64,000 bases of DNA. Source: Stromatinia cepivora (Eukaryota; Ascomycota; Leotiomycetes; Helotiales; Sclerotiniaceae). Under the pieces are notes generated by a model, which saw nothing but the letters and a program-made list of their open reading frames with translations, searched no databases and had not been told where the DNA came from. The stretch lies in NCBI GenBank assembly GCA_014898415.1, contig RCTD01000008.1, positions 124,001 through 188,000 of the forward strand, read 5' to 3'. Below, in pieces: positions 45,647 to 58,700 of this stretch. The first letter of the stretch is position 1. Each line of letters begins with the position of its first letter. A program made the translations under genes and the position numbers.

Positions 45647-47304
45647 ATTTTTTTTCAATGTCTGTGCGAAGAGTGTATATTCACATACAGTATTGAAGTG
45701 ATTCAAACCCAGTATAAAAGAATATCGTCCAATAATGAAAAAACAGATGGAAAAGTTCCTTATCAACAAGGGGAATAATCAACTCTTTATAAAGCCACCA
45801 ACGGCACCCGTGTGGAGAGAAAATAGAAATGACTCGTGGGGTTGGAACAGGCAATCGGGAACTAATCAGGATTCAAGCAAGTAACCAAGATAATCCCTTT
45901 CCAACAACGTGATCAAGATTGTACCTAAAATATATCTTGGTACGCCTCTCCGGATCTACTATCCGGGCAGCGATTATCACGTCACGACCGACAGCTGAAA
46001 AGCGGGCATCACATCAAATCAACCTTGCAACGCGAGGCTGTTAGCAATAGCATTTCAGCCAGCTACAAACATGGGGGTTATTCCTTGAGCGGTACATTCT
46101 CGGACGTTGGATGATAATTGGCCGTTCGGTCGATTTGTGGAACTGCTCTGATGTTTCAGGGTAGAAATCGTCAAGCTCACTTGGCCTATTCAAGCCTTGA
46201 GATTGAAAAACCTTGTGGAAGCGAGAGGTAAAAGCATGAATTTGAAGAAAATTCTGTGGAAGATATCCTTACTTACACAGAAAAATTATGTCATTGCCCA
46301 GATAAAAGTATATGCGGCGGGGTGAGAGTGGAGAACTCCAGAATTTTGTATGTTGGGGCTCGGGGTGCATGTCCTGTTTGACCGCTTCATTTTTTCGGCT
46401 TAATTTTGTAAGGGTAATAGATAATGCGGTCGGATATAGGTAAATGACGAATGGAGAGCTGAAGTGTAAGATAGATTGTAGCGTAGCATCTCAGGGGTAA
46501 AAGCTGTCCATGGATTGTTTTTGTGGGTCCCGGTTAGACAATGGAAGGAAAGAAGACGCGTCGAATGCTGGTGCTGCCGGGGCAAAATGACAATGGAACA
46601 ACAGCGGCCAAGTGGCAGATTGCAACCGTTACATCGTACGTACAGTAGCCTTGAGTGTTGATTGGTAACGGGCGATGCGCGCGGTTATTAAGCAGCGATT
46701 ATTTCAGCGAACGGTAAGTAGTTGCCGGTTTGGGGAATTGAGGTATTTTACCACCGATGCCTAGCCATTTCGTGGAATCTTCTAGGCCCCTATGTTGGTT
46801 GGAGATTGGACTCTCCACATTTTGATGTTTGTCGTCGGATGATGGGAATGGGGTTCAAATGTCCTAGACCGCCATAGATGACTGTTAAGCGGGTTTAGCA
46901 CAAATAACCTTCTTAGGTAGTGTTAAAGAGAGAGAGGAGAGATTATTAGATACCTAGGTATTGTCGATTAGGCAGGCAAATGTCTAGAAGAGAAAGCTGG
47001 TTGGATTTCCCCTAAGTTGCCTCGTGATTAGTCAGCGTTCTATCCATTCTCGAGACATCTGAAGTTCGGCCGCATAGTCTCACCCTTACCCTATTTTGAT
47101 CTTTAGTGCGGAATTGGACATGGCTTCTCGAAGATATCACTTTCTGTATCCAAATCATGACTAGATGCTCAATGATAATATATTTAAGGTTAGCAACATA
47201 TTTAGACAATAGGGATGCACGAAGGGATGTGGAGGTTCAGGTTGAGAATTGGACAATTAAAGATAAATGTCTAAATACGAGTACGGTACTGAGACCTGAA
47301 TGTC
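45647..47304. other. Intergenic region, no gene seen
   Basis: Probable promoter of the sugar transporter on the left. No ATG-led frame above ~100 codons has family features, and no RNA gene or mobile element was found. Confidence 0.5.
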
Positions 47305-50300
47305 TTATCTTCTCCTCTGAAACAACTTTAAAATCTCCTCATTGCCGACTGCAGCCGCGATATCCAACGCCGTCCTCCCCTTCTCATCTTCATCCAAAAC
47401 CTCGCACCCATACTCCTTAACCAACACCTCAAATAATCGCGCAGTGGGATCTCCTTCTTCATTTACTCTTCTCCAGGCCAAGAGTTCTGACATATCAGCT
47501 TTTCTCTTGGCAACAATATGTAGCGCTCCTTTTCCTTCATTGTTCTTAATCTTGTAATCCGCACCATGCTCTTTAAACCATGGGAGGTTAGACTGGTCTC
47601 CTCGGGCCTGAAGATACGCTAGTAAAGGCGTCATGCCCACATTATTTCGTGCATTTATGAAACCACCTAAAGTGAGAAATCGGTTCATTAATGGGAGAGG
47701 ATCCTGGGGTGTAAAGGGAAGTTTGCGCGATAGATAGTGTAATGCCGTATCAGATTTTGGGTCAGGCTCTATAAGATCAGCACCTCCTTCGTTTAAGAAA
47801 ATATCTACAATTTTGTTGAGAGATATAGATGGAGAGGAGCGAGGAGAAGATAAAGCACGATGGAGAGGAGAATAACCCGCATTATCTTTTTGAGTGATGA
47901 GAGAGCGGACACCTGGGATGGGAAGGAATAGCGACGCGGTTTCGGTGGTCCATTGGGGGAGCAAGTAGAATATTATGTGGCGCCCTTCATTATCCACTGC
48001 CAGATAGTCGAGCGAGGAGCCATAATTAGTTGATTTGATAAGGTGTATGTAAGGGCTCACGTATCCTGATTTCAGTCGATGGCGGCCAGACGGTGCAAGA
48101 TGTGCTTGCTGCATTTCTTTTACAGTGGGATTTAAAAGGGCGGATAAGAGTACGGTCCGGCCGGACTGATCCTTGCTGTTCATATCGATTGCTGGTTTTT
48201 CGAGAAAAGGACGAAGGGTTGCGGATGTGGCATTTGCGAACAGGTAGTGCAATATAGTGTGCTCCTCGTCAATAGGTAAATCGACTCTGGCACCATGATC
48301 TAGTAGGAGTTTTATCATCTCTGCCGCCATAGAAGCAGAATATGCCTTATAACCATTTAGTAGTGCTGCCATTATGATAGGATATTTTCTGGCTACGTTA
48401 GCCGTCTCATTTTGAGCTCGGAAACTAGAATCTGTCGAATTATCCGGAACATTAGGATCCGCTCCGTTTTCAAGGCAAAGTTGGAGCATTTTTATATCAC
48501 CGCTTTCGATGGCTGATATGATTACACCTTTCGTTCCTGCATTGATATCTGCGCCGTATTTTAGTAGGAGATCGATGGTATCTTTGTCAGAACCGGCCTT
48601 GTTGAGAGCTGTGAGGCCTTCTGGGTTGATTTTGTTAGGATTGGCTCCTAATTTGAGGAGAGCCTCACAGCATTGAGGTCGGAAAAACTTTCTTCCAATT
48701 GCTGAACCGTGTTCACTGTATGCACTGGCAATTTCTAGAGGAGTACGACCCCTCTCGTCCAAAATATCTACTTCGGCACCTGGGATCACATTAGCATTTT
48801 GCGGCAGGTTTTTTTTGTTTCAGTTCTAGCTGATCAATGTGATCGGAATGAGCATAGGCACCAAAATGCGGTGCTCATCACATTAGCATGCCAGAATATC
48901 GACATCATGATCTTCAGCATCCAAAAGTACCAGCTTTGTGCAAGTAAACAAAACGTACCATGTTCACCCAAGTATCTAATAGCCTCTACCTGCCACCAAA
49001 AATTCCCTTCTGCCAAGATATGAAGAGCGGTAGTTCCTTGGATTCTATTTTCAGTCTTTATACTATTCTTACTCTCCTTTGTTATCTGATGAGCGTTCAC
49101 ATCCACTTTTCCTTCTTCAACTAAGAGTTTGACCATGTCCATATTCCAGACTGGCCGCTGACAGGCCACTTGTAGCAGTGGTCGAATGTGGCTCCTTCCA
49201 TCGTAACGACAGCTATCTGCAATTGGACCGGTAAATTGCGGATCATCGAATAGCCCTGCCCCGAAAGTTGTTAGTATTTGAAATGTGACATTCTAATCCT
49301 CTTTTCAACTGGAGGATATGATGAGTAGGTTCGGAATCAAGGATAGGAGAGGAAATGAAAATAATAGTCTGTCGAGGTAAGTGAAGAATAAAATGGAAAA
49401 TAGGCGATCGATTAAAGTTGACATGGAAATGAGAACGGCCAGTAGTGTCATAAAATTCGAGGCATTCAGCATCTCAGAACTCTAGATTGCTCTAGTACAC
49501 CAAAGTAATGACCGGAAGAATGTGAAGCATTGAATGGAAAAGAACAGTGCTAATGTCCGATGTAGGGGGAGGAAAAGGAAAGAGATAAGCAAGGAAGAGA
49601 GTTTACATACACTAGGAAGTATCTTGTTCATAAATTCGGTCAGCCCATAGTATGCGAGTCTAGCAATTGGAGGACCTGGGCAAGCGTAATTATATATATC
49701 TGCCTTTGTGAAATCAACACCTCTCACGACCATGTGTTCCATTGTGATCTCATCTAATTCTGGGATCTGTGCCATTAGATGACTAATGTCTTCATCAGTG
49801 CATTCATCCAGTGCTTTTGAAGCACTAGCCATTGGCGCCATGAGTTGAATTTCGGCAAATTTCTTGCTTTTCGCAGATTCCTCGCCCTTTATGACATGCA
49901 TCAATTCCTCACATTTTTCATTCAGTGCTGGATAAAATGCATTTTCAGTACTGGCCCCAGCCTTTAGCAACATCTGTGCAATGATTCCAATACGACATGT
50001 AATATGTTGTATTGCGTCGTCCGGGGGAGGCTGCGGGCCCTGCCCGGAAGGGCTTGAGTGAACTCTAAAGGGATCGCGTATGTTGAGCTCAGTAGAACTT
50101 CTTTTCCGTAGCAATTCCCAGATTCTCTTTTCCTCGGAAAACCTGGCGCATGCGATTAATGGAGTGGCTCCATCCTTGCTTCTCTTCTCGATATCAGCAC
50201 CGGCTGAGATTAGGATACTGACAGATTCGGGTCTACCTGATATGCAGGCATAATGAAGAGCTGTCATCCCATCAGAATCTTGAGCATTAAGATCAATTGT

Positions 50301-53300
50301 AGAACCAGCATTTTGAGCCTGATTTAGCAACATTGATATAATACCACATTGACGTCCGCGAGCAGCGCAATGAAGAGGAGTGCGCTGATTGAAAGCTTTA
50401 GCGTTTAAGTCTGCGCCGGCAATTACCAAAACAAAAGCCGATGATTCAGAAGTAGCACAGGCATAATGAAGGGGCGTGTACCCTTCTATATCTTTCACAT
50501 TAACGTCAAAGTCGGGGCAGAGCCGACGAATGATAGAGATGAAAGTCTCCCTATTGGCTATACTTCTCGATGTATTACCGCAACCATTGACTGGTCCCAT
50601 GATGTGCACAGCGGTTTGTTGCCGATAATTTCTTGCATTGACAGAGACACCATTTTGATATAAGTATTTAATCAGAGCCATATTCCTTGGATCTCCGTCG
50701 AACCATTCTGCGATTTCGTGCAACAGACTATTGCCATTCATATTGTCTGTCCAACCGAGGTCCGCCCCATAACTCACAAGTAGTTTAAGAAGCTCGACAG
50801 AGTTGTTTGAGTGACAAGCTAAATGCAATACTGTTTTTCCTTGCGGCCACGTTCGAGCAGAGATAGAAGCCTTTTTTGGATGCTTTAAAAGCGTTTCTAT
50901 CATTTTCAGATGCGTACCCGAACTTCTAGCAACAGCTCTGAGCAAGACCGACATTCCTTCCTGGTCGCGTATTTCTAGATCTATCCCAGCGTCGATTATG
51001 CAGTTTATCGGACCAGCATCATGATTTATATTGTGCAAACAGGTCTCGCCAAGATTGTTTTGAATATTGAGATTAGGTTGAAAACTCAAAAGGGTTGTAA
51101 TCATCTCATCCATCTTCATTGAGTGCGATCTACAAGCACGATGCAGTGGGGTATCTCCTTTAATATCTTGGGTGTTAATATCAGCGCCATGGCTGACAAG
51201 CACTTTAATATGCTCAGCCGGTTGATATATATTATCCACTGCACTAAATAAAATATTAGCCTCAAATCAAACAATAAAGAAGCTCTATGATGGATATTAT
51301 CATTTGTGAGTCTCTGAAGTTCGAAAGCAAATCATAGAATCATAAATGCCGGGCGAAAACAACGGGAAAAAGGCTTGCAATGTTAAGAGTAGGTATGGAC
51401 AATCAAAGAGTAGATTGGACCAGGAGCAAGATAACAAAGAAATAATTTTGGCGCACCAATGTAAAGGTGTTAACCCATCTGAAATTCGAGCTTGATTAGG
51501 ATTTGCTCCGAAGGATAAAAGTTGACTGGCAAGGTCAGCCGATGGTAAGGCTTTGCAAGCTCGGTGAAGTAACGTGTCACCATTGGAGCTCACAGCACAC
51601 TATGATGGATACAGTCAGTAATTGCTTAGAATGATTTGGTGTCAATGATCGAAGTTAACGTTTGAGACGTGTTGGAAAGTAGAGAGGATACATAAGAATA
51701 AAACAGAAGAATGTGAAAAGCGGGTAGGGGTTACAAGAACCGATTGTGCTTACTGGATTAGCACCAGCCGAGAGCAAAAGTTCCATGGAGGTTTGACAAA
51801 ATTTGTCACTATTAGGCACCACTGTAAGTAGCAGAGGAGTGTCACCGTTGTCATCTCGGGCCTCGAGATCAGCGCCTGCTAATAGGAGCATATCCAAGAC
51901 TTCCTTCGCAGCAGCTCGATCTTCCTGTTCCGTCGCAGCCATAGCAAGATTGTGAAGTGGACTTCTACCTTCCAATTTGAATCGATTAACACGACGTATA
52001 GTACGACGAGCTGTGCGGACATCCTTCATAGATGTACCGCTCAAACTTGCAATCGCCCCTTTCTCAAGTAATACCTTTACAGATTTTGGTTCGAGGGAGC
52101 TTGTCGCTACCATCAGGGCAGTTTGTCCTCCTATCCTGCTCATATCACCATAACCTACGGGTGCTTTTGCATTGGGAGAAACATCTGTTCTTTCCAAAAG
52201 ATTAGATACTAGAGCATGATGTTCATGATAAACTGATCGCAAGAGAGAGCATTCAAGTTCCTTCGTGTCGCAGTATGGAATCATCTCTATCACTGTTTCT
52301 AAATGCCCAGAGTTACTAGCAAACATCAATGGATGATTACCAACACTTGATTGTGAGTTTTTACAACGTCTGCCTATGTCCTTCGTTTTAGGTGTGAGGG
52401 GGGAGACACCTACGAGAGGTCAGTATAAGAAGAGTGAACAAGATACCAAGCACAGGGTAGTCAATAGTCTGGGCTAGTAGACTACCTATGGAAGCTTCCA
52501 ATGTTTAGAAGCTCTGAGCGTTGGAATATGAATTGGTGTTCATAATGGATTTGGATGTTCCAAAACGATTCAAAAAATCAAAGCTCTTCATTGTTGGAAT
52601 GCCATCCGGGCTATTAGATACCCCAATCATGGGAATCAACATACCAGCGCTAAGCAGGAGCTTAACTACTCCTGCATGGTTTTTCGAGGCTGCAACATGA
52701 AGAGGCTTCAACCCATTATATCCATCGATATCTGGCTCCGCACCAGCATCTAGTAATTTCTTAACAACTTCGATGTGACCTCCTTCAGCAGCCCAGAACA
52801 AAGGTGTATTCTCTGTGCCGTCTAGGATGTCGATATCCGCACCTTTTTCTAGTAATCTTTGTGTCCAGCAGACCAGCCCGAAACCGGAAGCTATGTGAAG
52901 ATGGGATGCTTTTTCTGATGCTATAGATGAATCAAATTGCCCCCGCAAATCATTCACTCTGGTAGAATTTCTCGACTTGCCGACCAATATGCACCAAGCT
53001 TTGAATGCCTGGTTTCCAGGATTACAAAATTCTTCCAGTGTTTCGTAAAAACTTGGATCATCATAGTCATATCTCTTGGCATGATAAGTCCATTTTGTTG
53101 CAGCATACTCCGCAAATGGATACTGTATGAATGATTGACGAAAGTCAAACTCTTGTCGTTTGGAACGACCCGAGATATGTCTTGGAGCTCTACTTCCACC
53201 ATACTCTTTATCATCTGACATGGGGTATGTGGAAAATGCAACTCCTTGAAGCTGACTGATACAAGTAAGAGCGATCTCGCGATGCACATTTTTGAGATTG

Positions 53301-54573
53301 ATGACAGGAAACTGGAGGAATTTTGACGTGGTATAGGTAGTACGGCCTACATCCAAAAGAAACTCTGTGAAAGAGTGGTGCAAAATTTGTACAACTCCAT
53401 CTTCCATGATTTCTAAAAGTGGACCACAACCAGATCTGACAATATCTTTGCTGTCTTTGTCACTTCTTATGAGGTGAGGATTGTTTTCAATAGCTTTGGC
53501 AATTTCGATAAGGCGCATGGGTCGTGCCGATTGAGTAATCAGCTGTAGAATAATGATTTGAATATCTTGGTGGATGCTTGTAAGTGATGCATAATCCAAA
53601 AGTATCCTATTATACATCTCTTCAAGTCCCAGAGGCAATTTGGCAATCATTTCTCGTATTGAGGCTTTCTCGTACTTTTTCTCTTTGATTGAATGTGCAA
53701 TTTGATCGAGCATAAGGCGGGCGTACAAGAAAAGACCTTGCGAGCGCTCGCAAACAGTCTTTTCGATGAAAGTTTGCATATTCTCATCAATTCCATCCAT
53801 TGCGAACCCCATGGAGCGCTGTCGAACAAATACTGATATGTCCCGTTTCACGAGCTCCTCCTCGAAGCTGATGTGAATAACTTGAGGATTTTTTAAGGCT
53901 CGTTGAAGATATTGTTTGATCGACTAGTCAACAACACTTTGACTTGAGCAGGTCTAAATGATCCCAGGATATCAAGTCGAGAGAGAAAATCTTCATCCAT
54001 ATCCATCTCATCCAACGCATCGGCAATACAATAAACTCTTTCGAGCGTCTTCAGGCCAGCTAAAAGATGTTTCCACAACTCTTCTGTGGATACCCTCTCC
54101 TGACTCCGGTTGCTTTTCACATAGCCAAATAGATTCAATTGCAGGACTTCACTAAAGGGCAAAAGCTGGCACATCCAATCTTGCAGAAGACCGCGAGAAG
54201 TGCGGTTTGTTTCGATAATCTGTCTGAAAAAGAAGAAAAGAACAGGAACAGACTCATACATCGAGAGCGATTGTACCATCGAGGCTGCGAGGACACTCTT
54301 CCCCGCACCCGGCACTGCCTTGATCCAGATAGACCCATGATTAACAGATGAATGCCATTTGTCAAATTGCGATGTCTTTCTAATCCATTCGCCAGTTTCG
54401 GGGGATTTGGATGAGACATGGCGATTGAACTCGCTGGACGACGCTAGATAGTCTGTAGGGTTCAGCCATGCCTTAATCGCCGCGAGGTCTGGCTCCTCGT
54501 CCGCAAGCATTTGTTTAACAATGTCGCCAGATTCAACCATCTCGAATTCATCCGAGCTCATATCCGAGTCCAT
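47305..54573 (-). CDS. NACHT-ankyrin repeat protein (fungal NLR-like), with one frameshift
   Basis: ATG at 54573 (MDSDMSSDEFEMVE). Exons run 54573-52645, 52409-51754, 51599-51457, 51243-49613, 49255-48959 and 48779-47305; every junction from the second exon on is in phase. A short ~85-residue N-terminus precedes a NACHT P-loop (IWIKAVPGAGKSVLAASMV). Walker B (YCIADALDEMD), KVLLTSR and the winged-helix region (FEEELVKRDISVFV, LPLGLEEMYNRIL, LHHSFTEFLLD) follow. Some 25-30 ankyrin repeats then reach the stop (TPLFWAAEGGHIEVVKKLLD, TPLHYACATSESSAFVLVIA, KGRTALDIAAAVGNEEIL). The whole would be ~2,044 residues. NACHT proteins are nucleotide-dependent switches in fungal self/non-self and defence responses, with repeats as ligand sensor. 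A frameshift near 53925 breaks exon 1. No HET, patatin or other effector domain is seen. Confidence 0.82.
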
Positions 54574-55335
54574 GATGCATAATTGTGTCAGATGAAGCTC
54601 TTCGGCGATTATTGTAAGAAAATGAGAATGAAAAGTAGTGGGGATCGTCTCTAGGCAACAACACGTGAATTGCGGCACAGAAATATGCGAGATGACATGA
54701 TACCCGCATGAGGGGTGGACCTTTCGGTCTGTAACGTTCGTAAACATGCTCAAGAATGAAACGATTGTTTGAATTATCTTGTCGTTTTTAAATCTTTTAC
54801 TCGCTATTCCTTCTTGATTAAGGCGAGATAATTTTGATGATAGCGTAAAGAGTGCCCAAATTAGTATATCCACACCATAAATTCGAGAAGATAGTACGTG
54901 CCCTCCAGACTTGTCAAGCAGCATACTTTGTGAGATGTGATGTTATCTTAAGAACCGAAATTTTGTCAATTCAACTGTAAGTAATCTTCTCCTTTCTAGC
55001 CATTTTATCACTGAATTGGAGGGGGAGCATTGGGTTGGATTACCAGGTATAAATTCTGAGACACCCCTTTCGCTTATATGAAAATCCAGGAGTTAACAAA
55101 ATCTAATTTAGGTCAGTGCGATAAACGCATCTCATCAGAAGGAATTTAAGTTCAATGTGAACACTCGCACTGAATTTCGAAGATCTTCACAATGATTAAA
55201 TATTTTCACAGCTAAGCTGAGGGAAAGAGCAACCCAATCCATTTCTCTTTGCCCAAAGTACTTTCCTGTTCTTCTGAGTTATAACTCCACCTATTTTGAG
55301 AGGCCAGAAACTATCAGGGATCTATACACAAGGGG
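54574..55335. other. Intergenic region upstream of the NACHT gene
   Basis: The frame of the NACHT exon stays open to ~54924 but without conserved sequence; the ATG at 54573 is preferred. Likely promoter DNA. Confidence 0.4.
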
Positions 55336-55730
55336 ATGCACGATGTTGAGCATCAAGACTGCATCCTCCTTGGTAGGACCAATGGCCTTGAAGAACTTCA
55401 TTCATCAGTAGAAAGACGACTTCGTGGAACAACCGCATTAATTAATTACTATATTCCTTTTCAATTGACTGTTATTGCCTTTCTATATTTCTACGATGAC
55501 ATGCACGACTCTACCAGTACTTCTCCATGCGATCCTTCAAAATATCTCCGAAAGTCGATCCAAGCCATGTTAGACAACTCTGAATTGCATGAGAGACTTC
55601 TCAGAGGCACCACGGGTCTAACTTTGAATGTGCATATTTATCTGCGACTATTCGTATGCTGATTTAAATGAATGAGCAGAAGGTTGCCGAATTATATGAT
55701 GAGCATGAACCAGAATTCGAATTAGGATAG
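55336..55730 (+). CDS. Hypothetical small protein, two-exon model
   Basis: ATG at 55336; frame open to a GTGCAT donor at 55630, spliced in phase to 55680-55730 (KVAELYDEHEPEFELG, then TAG), giving 114 aa. The stretch MHDSTSTSPCDPSKYLRKSI then MLDNSELHERLLRGT looks like real coding sequence, and a later ATG (about 55501) may be the true start. No family is recognised. Confidence 0.3.
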
Positions 55731-58700
55731 CAAGAAACATCTCCATGACACAGTATTGTTCCCAAGTTGGTCGAAAACCATCTCTTCGAGTGTATTTCAA
55801 TCGGAATGAACATGTTTCTTGTGAGCTTTTATTAATGAACGATTGTTAACAGTGTTTTTTCTAGGCAAATGGCGCACCATTCATAGCAAACACGGCTCTG
55901 GATATCCCCAACACAGGCCCGACGACCGCAACTTGTTTAGACGATGAATGCATAAAGTGAATATTAAAAAGCAATTCTCTCAACGACAATATTTCTTTCG
56001 CCGAGCCCCCTGATTGATCTGCACATGCACAAGGGATATGAAAACTATACAATGAGGCCGTCACATCCTCTGTTCACAGTCACGGCACACAATGGCAGCT
56101 ATGCTGCAAGTTGTAAAATATTACATTACATCCCGCCGCGAAGTGAAGCACACATTTTCTCACGCCGCATTATCTATATCCAATCCCCGAAACTATACAA
56201 TATAGAATTCTGGGGGCAATTCAGGAAGATGGAATGTGAGACAGTAGATGGGCAGCAAATTGAAACAGTCATGACTGATCCGATGGATAACTTGGCGGAG
56301 AATAATTGATATGGTAGCAGACACAATGTAACATAGTGCAATGCGAAAAGCTTGAAATGGTAGGCAAGACAGGGAGAGTAAAAGCAAGTCAATAGGCATT
56401 ATTTTGAGGCACTGCCAACAAAACCTACAGGCTGGTTCTCGTATGGGTTTATTGCACATGTTAATATTCTACAAGCAGGCGCAAATGCTTTACGATGGAC
56501 GATGCTGAATTAGCAAATTTTTACGGATAATGATAAGAATGGATATGATGGGGATAAGTAGTAGTATAGTCTTGACGCTCCGGGAGAATGAGCAGCAGCT
56601 CACATTCAACAGTCTCAAATTGGCCACTTTCCTGGGTAATCATTTTGCAGTGCATGTTGATTCTGCCCTGCTTCTCCTCTTATAGACAGCATAGATCAAC
56701 GATTCAATAAATTACAACACTACGAAAACTTTGGCTGCACATAGTTTTCTAGTGCCTTCAGACGATCCTGCCATGAAGCAAGCATTTTTGCTTGAAAATA
56801 TGACATCAGGTTTTTCCCTAGTATTATTGTAAGATTTCGCACGTAACTTACAGTGAAATACCTATTAATGACACGTTTCGTTCTCCTTTTCAGCCAACCA
56901 AGATCCATTGAAGTTTAACCAAATTTTAAAAATTCGTTCGGAGTGTCAAAGGACCTTAACTTTTGTATCAAGGTTGCATTCTCATTCAACTAAGCAGTAC
57001 AATGAGGATCCCTTAAAGGTATCTTTACACATTTCAATATTGTGGTCTCTAAGTAGCGCTTCCCAAGCAAGTGTCATTCAAACTTCTTGAGTGTAGTTAA
57101 TAGATGCAGAGTCGGCGGCACCACTATGACTGATCTGTCGATGATTCTTTTAGGACATGACGCAAGATTGGAAATAGACTCTGGCTAAACAAAAGTAGTA
57201 GACGCTTCGCCGGTTGAGCTTCCTCAGCAGCCGAACCTAGATCACTCAACACAAAGGGATCTGTGATCTGCCGTAGCTTTACCAGGAATCGTAAATAGCT
57301 AACTAGCTTTCCATTGTACATCTATACATTACGTCCTGGCATCGGGAACAATCGCCGATCATCTGTGTTGCGAAGCTTGCATTCCGAAACTATTAAGCTG
57401 AAAGGCTAGCTCAATGTGCAGGGATAAAATTAAGGTAGCAGAGCCACTATTGGGGCCGTTTCTCAACACAATAGTCTTATTGGAGAATGGTTCAGATCTG
57501 TGATTTCAAAATGGCTCAACTTTGGTGGTCCCAAATAGATCAATCAAAGCTTTTTTTTAGTACATCCTAGCTGTTCGCGGAAGTCGTAAACCGTTATGTG
57601 ACAGACTATATTCTACTAGTCTCACGCAAACCGCCTAGAAAAGTCGATAATGATAAGCAGTGGCCAAATGACGTGCCATCTAAGCTTATAGAATCGTTGG
57701 TACTTGCAAAACTCTTGAACTTACACCATCTAAGCAGACACGACAACAGTCGTCACCGAACTGGCTAATAGAGATGGGGAAGCAATTAGGATCAACAGGT
57801 CGTCCAGGTATCCCCGCTAATTCATTTGAAGATACACAGGGAGATCAGTGTTAAATTTGACGTCGATTAATAATAAAACGAAGAAGACATTAAAGTAAGA
57901 GTGATTTTCCTGGTTCCGGTGCGGTACGATGCGACCTTTTCGGGGGAATGGTGGTCCCGGCTCGGTCACGTCCGTCCAAGGTAAAGAGAATGCGGCATTG
58001 GTCCCAAGGACAATCAGATTTGCCTTTGGCCAAGCCTTTCGAAATCATAAAACTGTTATTTTACGTCATATTGAAGACTCCGCACCTCATTTTTATTTGT
58101 CACCATCCAATTTTGAGGATATAGTGCGATTTGAACGAGGGCTTAGCAGCGTGAAACCCTGAACCGCAAAGCGTTAATCACTTCTGGTGTTTGAAATCAA
58201 AAGACTGTCTCGCACTTAAAGTCGATTAAATAGCTTTTCTAGAAGAAACAGGTTAAATCATACCCGAGTACTAAAATGGTAGAATAATGTTGAGGATGCT
58301 GGACATCAAGACTAGCAGAATTTTCTGCCCCGAGTGGATGTGTACAAAGACATTTTAACATGAACGGAGACAACTAATGACTCGCTCCCATTCAATACAG
58401 GAAGAGCAAGCAGCAGAAAACTTCATCTCGATTTTCATATTCTTGTTCCGAACACGAAAAAAAAAGGGAGGTATTTTACACCGGCAAATCAGATTGTTTC
58501 CTTTGGGATTCTCAATACATCCACCCCCTCATGAGTAGATAACATAATGTTCCTATCCCGCCGCCGAGACTATGGTTTACATCTCAAAACGGAGGGAGTC
58601 ATAATGCATCGTAGTATTTTAGGTGGCGTTAGCTTCTATACTATTGAAGTTCTAAGGGCCTGGTATCCGAAGACATAGTGAGAAGCGAGGTGAAGTGGAA

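Noticed and set aside
53893..53936. A 44-bp GT...AG intron that would repair the NACHT frame
   Set aside because: It would delete the conserved TSR and following NACHT sequence, and its donor and length are poor; a frameshift explains it better.
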